9,028 nucleotides of DNA from Candidatus Hodarchaeota archaeon. GTDB lineage: Archaea; Asgardarchaeota; Heimdallarchaeia; Hodarchaeales; Hodarchaeaceae. The translations under genes and the position numbers were made by a program. The notes below the pieces were generated by a model. That model was given only the letters and a program-made list of their open reading frames with translations, made no database searches and was not told the DNA's origin. The stretch is from NCBI GenBank assembly GCA_016840285.1, contig JAEOSR010000025.1, forward strand, positions 1 through 9,028, given 5' to 3'. Below, piece by piece: positions 1 to 6,766 of the stretch. Numbering within the stretch: the stretch's first letter is position 1; the number at the start of each line of letters is the position of its first letter.

Positions 1-1283
1 AAGTAACAAGTATCATCAAATACAACTGGTTTTTCATTAAATGGTTTGATTAATCTGAATTTCAATTCCTTGTAAAAACCAGAGATTGCCACCTTCCAAT
101 GAGAGAATGCATAACTTCCAACACCGAATATTGAATACTGAGGACGATTCTGATATATACTACTTGCTCGATTCTCAAGAAGAGAAGTATATTTCTTCAA
201 ATATTTCCATGTTAAAGGAGTGTTCTGTTGGATAGTAGACGTATCTTCTCCTATTGACCTTTGTGTAACAACCATCCATCGCTCAATATCGTTGATCCGA
301 TTATTTGCCAGATCTGAGCTTTTAAGCATTGGATAAAGGTAATCGTCCTCAATAACAACACCTTCTCCAAATCCATTTAAGAATCCATTCTCTGTCTTAA
401 GTAGCTCCATCACTCTTGAACAATCATGCTTAATTCCTGAACGCCAAACATAGGTGCTTTCACCCAATAAATGTCTCCATTTTTCATATAATGGTATATT
501 TGCTATCATTCTCTCATCGATAAATCCAATTTCTTGAATTGGACGGTCTGAATTAAAATTTTCATGAATTTGGCAACGATAATTATACGATTCAGGTCTT
601 AAATTACACATGAATAAACAGGCGTCCACTGAGGCCCCAAAATACTCTTTAGCATCAAAAAGAAATATTTTTGAAGAAAAAACAGAGAGTTTTCCTTTTT
701 TAGCGTATGTTAACACTTTCCGTGCAACAGAAACTTTACAAAGCATTGCAAGTGTACCCAAATGTCCATTTAGCGCTTTTAAGAGCTCGATTATCATCCA
801 TTCAGAGATGTCAAAATTACTCTTACCAGTTTTCGCGTCCAAACCTTGAAAACCATGAATATTACTCTTTACAGGGATATTAGCGCCGCCCAACACGCTT
901 ATTTCTGAGGATGTGACCCATGGAGGATTACCAATTATTAAAACTGGTTTAGTAAGTTCTTCAATCTTTTTTGCCCAATCCAATTCAAAAAAGTTAGCTT
1001 GATGGAGTTCGACCGTTTTTGAGACATTTATCTGGGATAATTTTTCGGAAATTAAGTCTAAATAATTTGAATTAATATCTATTCCAATGATTTTCGCTTC
1101 TGAGAATAAATCTAGGCATGCATAAATAAATGAACCTGTACCACAAGTAGGTTCAATAATAGAAGAAGGAGATAAGCCTAACAGTTTCAAGTGATGAATT
1201 ACTTCACTTGCTAACTCATTGGGAGTTTGAAAATCACCAAATTCAATGACTTTTCTACTCTTTCTATTCGTCACAACTATCAT
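1..1283 (-). CDS. N6-adenine-type DNA methyltransferase, C-terminus cut by window edge
   Basis: Expected to transfer a methyl group from SAM to adenine in DNA, as the modification half of a restriction-modification or related defence system. Reading the minus strand from ATG 1283 gives 427 residues with no stop up to base 1, so the 3' end is missing. Visible motifs: FGDFQTP at residues 15-21 (N-terminal motif X region of gamma-type N6 methylases), SAM-binding EPTCGTGSF at 44-52, the acidic IGIDI strand at 66-70, and catalytic NPPW at 119-122. The later part (about 230-427) is probably the target-recognition region. The frame stays open upstream to a TAA at 1401-1403, and the extra residues look protein-like, so a TTG at 1391 could be the true start. 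The gene follows hicA on the same strand. Target sequence and any nuclease partner are unknown; a partner might lie left of base 1. The class is secure, the start is not. Confidence 0.9.
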   Translation of the reverse strand, partial: MIVVTNRKSRKVIEFGDFQTPNELASEVIHHLKLLGLSPSSIIEPTCGTGSFIYACLDLFSEAKIIGIDINSNYLDLISEKLSQINVSKTVELHQANFFELDWAKKIEELTKPVLIIGNPPWVTSSEISVLGGANIPVKSNIHGFQGLDAKTGKSNFDISEWMIIELLKALNGHLGTLAMLCKVSVARKVLTYAKKGKLSVFSSKIFLFDAKEYFGASVDACLFMCNLRPESYNYRCQIHENFNSDRPIQEIGFIDERMIANIPLYEKWRHLLGESTYVWRSGIKHDCSRVMELLKTENGFLNGFGEGVVIEDDYLYPMLKSSDLANNRINDIERWMVVTQRSIGEDTSTIQQNTPLTWKYLKKYTSLLENRASSIYQNRPQYSIFGVGSYAFSHWKVAISGFYKELKFRLIKPFNEKPVVFDDTCY

Positions 1284-1411
1284 CTCAAGAGAATATTTAT
1301 CCTGTTTTTGGGGATCTTTGAGGAAATGTTCATCTAATTCGCTTGATGTTTGAGAAAGCTTTATTCTGGGGAATAAGAAACAGGTTTGCAATGTTAAATC
1401 TTAAATCCACT

Positions 1412-1633
1412 TTATATTCCCTCCATAAACTCCTCCACAGAAATATCAATGTCTCTAAGTATTTTTCTTAATAATCCTCTTCCAATTTTCTCTCCTGGAT
1501 GGTTTGGTACAACAGTTATTCGCCCATCACTTTGTTTAAATATGACATGAGAACCTGATTGTCTTACTGGATGATATCCTAATTCTCCTAGACGTTTTGC
1601 TACTTTCTGGTAGCTTAAAGGTCTTAACGTCAT
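1412..1633 (-). CDS. hicA: HicA-family mRNA interferase toxin
   Basis: Small basic toxin of a type II toxin-antitoxin pair. Characterised HicA proteins have a double-stranded-RNA-binding-like fold and cleave mRNA using a conserved histidine. The 73-residue protein has the family pattern: an N-terminal helix with GELGY (16-20), the RQSGSH core with candidate catalytic His29, a beta segment ending in VPNHPG (42-47), and a C-terminal helix with GLLRKILRD. This length is normal for HicA and all core elements are present, so it looks intact. Its ATG overlaps the TGA of hicB by four bases (ATGA), which implies translational coupling and antitoxin-first order. The antitoxin is expected to neutralise it directly. 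The assignment rests on the motif and the partner; activity is inferred. Confidence 0.9.
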   Translation of the reverse strand: MTLRPLSYQKVAKRLGELGYHPVRQSGSHVIFKQSDGRITVVPNHPGEKIGRGLLRKILRDIDISVEEFMEGI

Positions 1634-1848
1634 TCGATTAGTGCCTCTATTTGCTGAACTCCTATAAAACGGGATTTTTCTTTATATATGCCAATTTCAT
1701 CAAGGTAAAGGTGGATTGCCTCTAAGACTCTTTCTTTCAATTCATCCAAACTTTTTGCTTGAGTATGACATCCTGGTAACTCTGGCACATCAGCAACATA
1801 ATATCCGTCTTCATCTTGTTCAATGATATACGTGAATTTATATCTCAT
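1630..1848 (-). CDS. hicB: HicB-family antitoxin (short form)
   Basis: Antitoxin partner of the adjacent HicA. It shows the HicB/UPF0150 fold pattern: an N-terminal strand YKFTYIIE, then DEDGYYVADVPELPGCH (12-28), then a helix ASLDEL-like segment through EAIHLYLDE. The protein is only 72 residues. It ends soon after the core domain and shows no C-terminal helix-turn-helix or ribbon-helix-helix, which many HicB proteins use for autoregulation. I chose ATG 1848 because homologs usually begin just before the YKF strand and a GTGAT Shine-Dalgarno-like stretch lies about four bases upstream. A GTG at 1857 in the same frame would add three residues. The stop overlaps the hicA start. A TATA-like stretch upstream suggests the pair has its own promoter. 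Confidence 0.88.
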   Translation of the reverse strand: MRYKFTYIIEQDEDGYYVADVPELPGCHTQAKSLDELKERVLEAIHLYLDEIGIYKEKSRFIGVQQIEALIE

Positions 1849-1876
1849 TACTATCACTTTGGATTTGAAAATGCTC

Positions 1877-1898
1877 TTTTTTATATCTTTTTATAAAA
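1877..1898 (-). promoter_or_regulatory. Putative hicBA promoter (TATA region)
   Basis: On the minus strand this reads as an AT-rich stretch with TTTATAAA followed closely by GATATAAA. The predicted transcription start would be roughly 1858-1865, just ahead of hicB. TTTTATAAAA at 1889-1898 is also self-complementary, but that is common for TATA elements. This is a prediction from sequence only. Confidence 0.45.
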
Positions 1899-1945
1899 TG
1901 ATGGAGAAATCTAGCGATGTTTGAATACGGTATAACAGGTAAATT

Positions 1946-2878
1946 CTAAAGATATGAATCCTTTTCTAGAAAAACTAGTATTCCATCTACTATTTTAGTT
2001 TTACTTCCACTAATCCTAATTCTTAAATGATTAGCTAGGACTTTTAGTTCGTTTACCGTCATTTTTGAAAGTATTATTTTATTTTGGTTACGGGATTTAG
2101 ATCGAATTTCTTCTAGAATTCCAGGGATCTTATCTATTGTACTGTAGAACGAAAACCAGTGAGGAAGAGTTCTTGACATCCATCTTTGATGGAATTCACC
2201 ATAATAATCAGATATCACAATTTCACTAGGTTTTTGATTCTCTTTAATAGCTTTTTTGATACTACTTCGAATTTTTTGTAAATTAGATATATGATTATTG
2301 ATTTTATCCCCAGTAAGAAAAGTTCCATGACCTGGGATTATTTTAACGGGATTTAATGTCTTTATTTTCTCTAAAGCATGGAGCCAAAGCTCTGGATTAC
2401 AGGTCGGATCACCACCAAAAGGTGGAAAAAGGTTCTCGAAAATTAAATCTCCCGCAAAAATGATTCTCTCTTCAGGAAAATGTATAAAAATTGAACCAAC
2501 GGTATGCCCCCCGGTATGGAATATTTTCACTTCATAATTCCCATCTTGGATTACATACTCATCTTTGATTACGATAGGATCATTAAAACGTCCCTTATCC
2601 ATCGGAATAAAATCAGAGATGATTATATCAACATTTTTAAACGCTTGTCTTCCATTGATATGATCTCCATGATAATGAGTCATTATCAGGTATTTAATTG
2701 GGAGATTGTAATATTCCTCAAGCTTTTTGCGGAAAATTCTCCCGCCACTCAGGTTACCAGTTGAATCAATTGCAATGGTAAAATTCTCTAGAGCAATTGC
2801 TCCAACATTACCATGTGGTCTCTCGCCGACTATCATCATAGTATGTTCTGAAATTCTAACGAATTCACCAATTTCCAA
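1946..2878 (-). CDS. Metallo-beta-lactamase-fold hydrolase with C-terminal SAP-like domain
   Basis: Metal-dependent hydrolase of the MBL superfamily, likely cytosolic; no signal peptide is visible. Numbered from the TTG at 2878 (310 residues), the metal ligands are all present: HYHGDH (His68, His70, Asp72, His73), His125 in TGGHT, Asp144 in AGDL and His184 in PGHG. This complete set predicts a binuclear, usually zinc, site. The substrate cannot be read from the sequence. After the catalytic domain, about 205-260 is helical and 271-303 matches the SAP pattern (MTVNELK, a hydrophobic turn, SGSKTKIVDGIL). SAP motifs usually bind nucleic acid. The frame extends upstream to a TTG at 2893, directly after an in-frame TGA, but GGAGG at 2887-2891 sits eight bases before TTG 2878, so I prefer the latter. 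It has its own TATA box and is divergent from the carboxypeptidase. The MBL call is firm, the SAP call moderate. Confidence 0.88.
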   Translation of the reverse strand: MEIGEFVRISEHTMMIVGERPHGNVGAIALENFTIAIDSTGNLSGGRIFRKKLEEYYNLPIKYLIMTHYHGDHINGRQAFKNVDIIISDFIPMDKGRFNDPIVIKDEYVIQDGNYEVKIFHTGGHTVGSIFIHFPEERIIFAGDLIFENLFPPFGGDPTCNPELWLHALEKIKTLNPVKIIPGHGTFLTGDKINNHISNLQKIRSSIKKAIKENQKPSEIVISDYYGEFHQRWMSRTLPHWFSFYSTIDKIPGILEEIRSKSRNQNKIILSKMTVNELKVLANHLRIRISGSKTKIVDGILVFLEKDSYL

Positions 2879-2886
2879 TAACGATG

Positions 2887-2891
2887 CCTCC
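2887..2891 (-). promoter_or_regulatory. Shine-Dalgarno site choosing TTG 2878
   Basis: GGAGG on the minus strand lies eight bases upstream of the TTG at 2878. It falls inside the reading frame of the alternative TTG 2893 start, which has no such site before it. This supports the shorter MBL protein. Confidence 0.55.
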
Positions 2892-2925
2892 AATCATGAA
2901 TTATAATGGTTAATAGTGTTAAAAT

Positions 2926-2940
2926 TGTATATAATCTTTC
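2926..2940 (-). promoter_or_regulatory. Promoter of the MBL hydrolase gene (BRE/TATA)
   Basis: The minus strand reads GAAAGATTATATACA: a purine-rich BRE-like flank followed by a TATA box. The expected start is near 2905, giving a leader of about 27 bases to TTG 2878. This is a prediction. Confidence 0.5.
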
Positions 2941-2968
2941 TTTTAATAAATATTGCTATAAAGGTAAT

Positions 2969-2999
2969 TTTTTGGACAATTATTGGCAAAACCCAAAAA
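2969..2999. repeat. Inverted repeat in the divergent intergenic region
   Basis: TTTTTGG at 2969-2975 is complementary to CCAAAAA at 2993-2999, with a 17-base spacer that contains a further TTGG. It lies between the MBL and carboxypeptidase promoters and could be an operator or a weak hairpin. The arms are AT-rich, so chance is a real possibility. Confidence 0.3.
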
Positions 3000-3029
3000 G
3001 AAGGAGATTGTTTTTTTAGTTTAATACTG

Positions 3030-3126
3030 TTTAAATATTGCATCCATACATTATCGCTCTTTAGTTATTGAGTCCATATTGGAATGATGATCTCAGGTAG
3101 AGTCATTTTTATTGAGAATAATATAA
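3030..3126 (+). promoter_or_regulatory. Candidate promoter region of the S10 carboxypeptidase
   Basis: Two TATA-like elements are visible: TTTAAATA at 3030-3037 and AATAATATAA near 3117-3126. The second would place transcription start near 3148, about 24 bases before ATG 3172; the first would leave a leader of about 110 bases. The rest of the divergent gap (about 2894-3171) has no gene that I can support. Confidence 0.4.
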
Positions 3127-3171
3127 CCTCAGTTTCATAATATCAGAAAAACAAAGAGAGTGCTGATTCTT

Positions 3172-4671
3172 ATGACCGATAAGGACAAGAATGACATAAC
3201 GATACAGGTAAAGAAAGAAAAAAAACCAAAGATCCCAGAGGAAGAATTAGTAGAAACTAAACATTCTGCCATAATAAACGGAAAAACGATTAATTATACT
3301 GTAAATGTTGGTACAATGCTCATCAAAGAGGAAGAAGAAGAGAAAGAACCTCAAGCGAAGGCGTCGATATTCTACATTGCTTATACACGCAATGAGATCG
3401 AAAAAGAAGAGACACAACCAATCACATTTTCATTTAACGGAGGCCCAGGGTCTTCTTCTGTATGGTTACATCTGGGTGTTTTGGGGCCTCGTGGAGTAAT
3501 CGCTGAAGAGAATGGTAAACCCGTCCCACCTCCCTATCGTCTGGTAAATAATGAATTTTCGGTACTGGATGTTACAGATTTAATATTTATTGATCCAGTC
3601 AGTACCGGGTATTCACGAGCGGTTCCAGGTGAAAAAGATACACAATTTCATGAGTATAAAAAAGACATTAAAACCGTTGGTGAGTTTATTCGTTTATACA
3701 CTTCACGAATTAAACGGTGGAATTCTCCCAAATTTTTAATTGGTGAGAGTTATGGAACTACTCGTGCAGCAGGACTAGCTGGGCATTTACATCAGGAACT
3801 CGGGATGTTTCTAAATGGAATTATGTTAATTTCTTGCATTTTAAATTTCCAAACAGGTAGATTTAATCCTGGAAATGATCTCCCCAATATACTATTTCTC
3901 CCAACTTATTCCGCTACAGCATGGTATCATAAGAAACTCCCAGAGGATTTACAAGCAGATCTTCATCAAACACTTAATGAAGTAAAAAATTTTGCAATGA
4001 ATGAATATACACTGGCATTAATGAAGGGTGATCAGTTAAGTTCAGATGAAGAAGCGCAAATAATCACTCAATTAGCAAGGTACACAGGTCTATCTGAAAG
4101 ATATGTTAAGGGAGCCAATCTTCGGATTAATATTCACCGTTTTGTGAAAGAATTATTACGAGAAGAACATCGAACTGTAGGTAGATTGGATAGTCGATTT
4201 ACAGGAATTGATCGTGATGATACAGGAGCAGAGGTTGAATTTGACCCAAGCTACGCTGTTATTCAAGGGCCCTATACCGCAACATTAAACGATTATGTCC
4301 ATCGTGACCTCCAATTCGCAAGCGATCTTCCTTATGAGATACAAGCTCCTATCTATAAGACATGGAAATATGAGGATTATCATAACCAATTTCTGAATGT
4401 TGGAGAAACTCTGAGACAGGCGATGAGTATGAACCCATTTCTAAAAGTGTTTGTTGGAAATGGGTATTTTGACTTAGCCACTCCATTTTTTGCTACAGAG
4501 TATACCTTTAATCACCTAGAATTGGATCCCACGCTCCGAAAGAACATTTCAATGGGATTCTATGAAGCGGGGCACATGATGTATTTACATCCACCATCGT
4601 TAGCAAAGCTGAGAAACGATTTGGTTACTTTCATCCAATCTGCTCTCCCCCCTGTTGATATCACAGAATGA
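3172..4671 (+). CDS. Family S10 serine carboxypeptidase, cytosolic form
   Basis: Serine carboxypeptidase of the alpha/beta-hydrolase fold, which removes C-terminal residues from peptides. Numbered from ATG 3172 (499 residues), the S10 hallmarks are NGGPGSSS (89-96) for substrate C-terminus recognition and oxyanion hole, GESYG (191-195) with nucleophile Ser193, NGYFDLATP with Asp434, and GHMMY with His468. The triad is complete and the length normal. The N-terminus is charged and lysine-rich (MTDKDKND) with no hydrophobic signal segment, unlike most secreted bacterial and eukaryotic S10 enzymes, so a cytosolic role is inferred. An acidic run EEEEEKE sits near 54-60. GTG 3160 is in frame and would add MLIL, but ATG 3172 follows an AGAGAGTG stretch at reasonable spacing. 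It is monocistronic, divergent from the MBL gene and convergent with the exporter operon. Confidence 0.93.
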   Translation: MTDKDKNDITIQVKKEKKPKIPEEELVETKHSAIINGKTINYTVNVGTMLIKEEEEEKEPQAKASIFYIAYTRNEIEKEETQPITFSFNGGPGSSSVWLHLGVLGPRGVIAEENGKPVPPPYRLVNNEFSVLDVTDLIFIDPVSTGYSRAVPGEKDTQFHEYKKDIKTVGEFIRLYTSRIKRWNSPKFLIGESYGTTRAAGLAGHLHQELGMFLNGIMLISCILNFQTGRFNPGNDLPNILFLPTYSATAWYHKKLPEDLQADLHQTLNEVKNFAMNEYTLALMKGDQLSSDEEAQIITQLARYTGLSERYVKGANLRINIHRFVKELLREEHRTVGRLDSRFTGIDRDDTGAEVEFDPSYAVIQGPYTATLNDYVHRDLQFASDLPYEIQAPIYKTWKYEDYHNQFLNVGETLRQAMSMNPFLKVFVGNGYFDLATPFFATEYTFNHLELDPTLRKNISMGFYEAGHMMYLHPPSLAKLRNDLVTFIQSALPPVDITE

Positions 4672-4715
4672 TTACTTCCTTGATAATATTCAGAATTGTG
4701 TTTATAGTTGAAAAG

Positions 4716-5255
4716 TTAGGTAACCTTTGAAAACAGAAGTATTCCTTTCTTATTTCTTAAATAGGTGTATCTTAATTCTGCAGCTTTCTCAATAATATTT
4801 TTCTGGGAGGTTTTGATAGAGATTATTCCATTTGGGCGTAAAATTCGATATAACTCAATCAATGTTTCCGTGAAAAATTGACTATTGCGAATTATTCTTG
4901 GAACTCCAAAAAGAAAGGCAAGATCAAGACTTTCTTCAGGAAATCCCGTATTGGTGATGTTTGCTAAAAGAGGTTTAACATTCGTTACTTTTTCTGTTTC
5001 GATCTTTGTTTGAACTCTTTCTATGGCAAGGGGATGGATATCTAGCGCATAAACTTTTCCTGTTTCTGTCACAATCTTTGCAGCTGGGATGGTAAAAAAT
5101 CCTGGTCCGCATCCCACTTCCAACACTTTCTGCCCTGATTTGAGTCCTGCGTCTTTTAATGTTTGGTAAGGGTCAGAGAATCTTCTTCTGAGAGTATTAT
5201 CATGGATAAGAGCCATGATCCTAAATGCCCAATTTGGGCCTACTTTACTACTCAT
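4716..5255 (-). CDS. Class I SAM-dependent methyltransferase, last gene of exporter operon
   Basis: Rossmann-fold methyltransferase of the UbiE/Methyltransf_11 type, 179 residues. Motif I VLEVGCGPGFF is at 44-54, the ribose-binding acidic strand LDIHP at 71-75, and the hydrophobic strand LDLAFLFGVP follows at about 110-119. RILRPNGIISIK (138-149) is the usual post-motif strand. The N-terminal NWAFRIMALIHDN helix and the DPYQTLKDAGLKSGQ linker look like a cap over the active site. Substrate unknown; nothing here points to nucleic acid. The start is firm: GGTGA lies five bases before ATG 5255 and overlaps the TGA of the preceding gene, so translation is probably coupled. Its position makes modification of the exported compound or of a lipid plausible, but that is inference. 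The C-terminus is short for the family but shows no sign of truncation. Confidence 0.9.
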   Translation of the reverse strand: MSSKVGPNWAFRIMALIHDNTLRRRFSDPYQTLKDAGLKSGQKVLEVGCGPGFFTIPAAKIVTETGKVYALDIHPLAIERVQTKIETEKVTNVKPLLANITNTGFPEESLDLAFLFGVPRIIRNSQFFTETLIELYRILRPNGIISIKTSQKNIIEKAAELRYTYLRNKKGILLFSKVT

Positions 5256-5260
5256 TTATT

Positions 5261-5956
5261 TCACCATTTTTGTCCTATTTTTAGGAAGTTACTGATTATT
5301 CTCCCTCTTTCTTTATGAGGTTTTTTCCTTGATAAAAAACGAATCTGATCAACGATTCCAGGTATCAGGATAGCAAAAACCATGAAATCGAAAATTCCTC
5401 CTAAAGCAAATAATAATGTTGGTACATCACCAATAGGAGGGCCCAATATATGAACTTGAGTGGAACACGAACTCTTAGGTACTATTATATCTCCATATGC
5501 TAAACATGCTGTTAAAATATATTCTCCAAAGTTAATGGTAAATGAAATATGATCTGTGACATTTGAAATTGCAGGAATCATCTTTAAAGATTTGTTTACA
5601 GTTCTAGTAGCTGGTTCTTCCCCACGTCCATTCGTAATTTCCGTGAGAACGATGATAAGCCTAAAACCAGATAATGACACATCATCTTTGTTCTCAATAA
5701 TTACAGTGAGATTAATTAGTTTTCCCTCTTCAAGCAGCGTTTCGGGAAAAAGAACTTCCCGAACGCTAACAATCGGAATTGTATAGTTATTTTGTGAAAG
5801 GGAAGGTACATTGGATTGAAAACAAGTGTGACAATATGATTCAGTTTCGGTTGATGACTTCACAGTGTCTAAAGGAACCAGTAAAAAAATTGTGACACTA
5901 AGAATTAAAACACATAAATCCAATCGCCATTCGTTAATTTTTTTCATATTTTTCAT
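5261..5956 (-). CDS. Membrane-anchored extracellular protein of exporter operon, unknown function
   Basis: I do not recognise a named family. The 231 residues begin with a charged MKNMKK stretch and a hydrophobic segment at about 13-28 (signal peptide or anchor, no lipobox). About 35-175 is predicted outside the cell, with a beta-rich stretch around 63-170 resembling the Ig-like/CARDB folds of archaeal surface proteins. A second membrane helix follows at about 177-200 and then a basic tail (RKKPHKERGR), which fits a cytosolic C-terminus. The outer part has four cysteines (CHTC at 42-45, Cys151, Cys164) and four sequons (N57, N82, N121, N132), so disulfides and N-glycosylation are possible. 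The start ATG 5956 has AAGGAGA upstream, inside the end of the permease gene, three bases away. It may be an accessory or substrate-contacting part of the exporter; this is inferred from position only. Confidence 0.75.
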   Translation of the reverse strand: MKNMKKINEWRLDLCVLILSVTIFLLVPLDTVKSSTETESYCHTCFQSNVPSLSQNNYTIPIVSVREVLFPETLLEEGKLINLTVIIENKDDVSLSGFRLIIVLTEITNGRGEEPATRTVNKSLKMIPAISNVTDHISFTINFGEYILTACLAYGDIIVPKSSCSTQVHILGPPIGDVPTLLFALGGIFDFMVFAILIPGIVDQIRFLSRKKPHKERGRIISNFLKIGQKW

Positions 5957-5959
5957 TTT

Positions 5960-6766
5960 TTATATCTCCTTCCGTGATGTAAATAACCATGCACCAACAA
6001 AAGAAATAATAGTGTAGAGGAGGCAGATTCTAATTCCTAAATAGAAATCAAGGTCATCAGGCGAACGGAGATGACGTGGGCCAAATAATTCTGAAGGAAA
6101 ACGAAATAATTTTGTGATAAAACCAGAATAATTAGTTAAAATCCAAGAACTATCAAAATCTATCATAAGTAGTAGTGTATTAAGGGTTGGGAAAAGTAAG
6201 AAAAATAAAAAGAATGTTAATGCCATACTTATTGCAGGATTTTTTATCAAGGCGCTTAAGAAAAAAGTAATCGATAATAATGCCCCCATATATAAGAAAG
6301 AAAATAAAATTGATTTTAACATATCAACAGTTAACGCATTAACGTCATAAATAAGAACAGTCTCCACACTAGTGATCAAATAATAAATACTGATCACACC
6401 CCACGAGCTTAGTAATTGCATAATGAATTTGCCAAATAAAATTACCGATCGTCGTTGGGGTAATGGGTAAATTATGAGGGTTGTTTTTTTATGGTGTTCC
6501 CCATTAATAGCATCAGCTCCGAAAAAGATAGCATTTAATAACAAAATATAATTTATAAGCCCCATACTTGTCGCTAAGAACTCATTCGCCTCGGTTGGGA
6601 AATCACTCCCAGATAATATTGGAACTAGGTAAAATAGGGAGGAAAGTATAACAGAAATACCCACAGCTACCAAGCTACGTTTTGCTTTCCAATTTTTAAG
6701 GAATTCAAATCGAATATTTAACCATACATCATAATAATCTTGTTTCCATTCATTTAGAATAGTCAT
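5960..6766 (-). CDS. ABC-2 type transporter permease
   Basis: Integral membrane subunit of an ABC exporter, 268 residues. About six hydrophobic segments are visible: roughly 31-51, 66-86, 109-138, 150-171, 177-201 and 243-263. Between the second and third is the family hallmark ending in NGEHHKKTTLIIYPLPQRR (88-106), the cytosolic coupling segment that contacts the ATPase. The architecture matches half-size ABC-2 permeases working as dimers with BcrA/NatA-type ATPases. Its ATG overlaps the TAA of the ATPase by one base, and AAGGAGGT at 6773-6780 lies six bases before it inside the ATPase gene, so the two are probably made in step. The substrate cannot be read; relatives move antibiotics, sodium or lipids. 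Confidence 0.92.
   Translation of the reverse strand: MTILNEWKQDYYDVWLNIRFEFLKNWKAKRSLVAVGISVILSSLFYLVPILSGSDFPTEANEFLATSMGLINYILLLNAIFFGADAINGEHHKKTTLIIYPLPQRRSVILFGKFIMQLLSSWGVISIYYLITSVETVLIYDVNALTVDMLKSILFSFLYMGALLSITFFLSALIKNPAISMALTFFLFFLLFPTLNTLLLMIDFDSSWILTNYSGFITKLFRFPSELFGPRHLRSPDDLDFYLGIRICLLYTIISFVGAWLFTSRKEI

Noticed and set aside
610..849. Plus-strand open frame of 79 codons
   Set aside because: It lies antisense within the DNA methyltransferase gene, whose frame shows conserved motifs; this frame has no recognisable content.
2504..2764. Plus-strand open frame opposite the MBL hydrolase
   Set aside because: The minus-strand frame carries all metal-binding motifs; this is its antisense shadow.
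3305..3499. Second plus-strand frame inside the carboxypeptidase gene
   Set aside because: Lysine/arginine-rich run caused by the acidic, purine-rich codons of the real gene; no independent start signal.
4672..4715. Possible bidirectional terminator between convergent genes
   Set aside because: The 44-base gap has no stable hairpin or long T run; the GGTAACC self-complementary stretch nearby belongs to the end of the methyltransferase gene.
5556..5786. Plus-strand open frame opposite the extracellular membrane protein
   Set aside because: Antisense shadow; the minus-strand frame has a start site, membrane segments and operon spacing.
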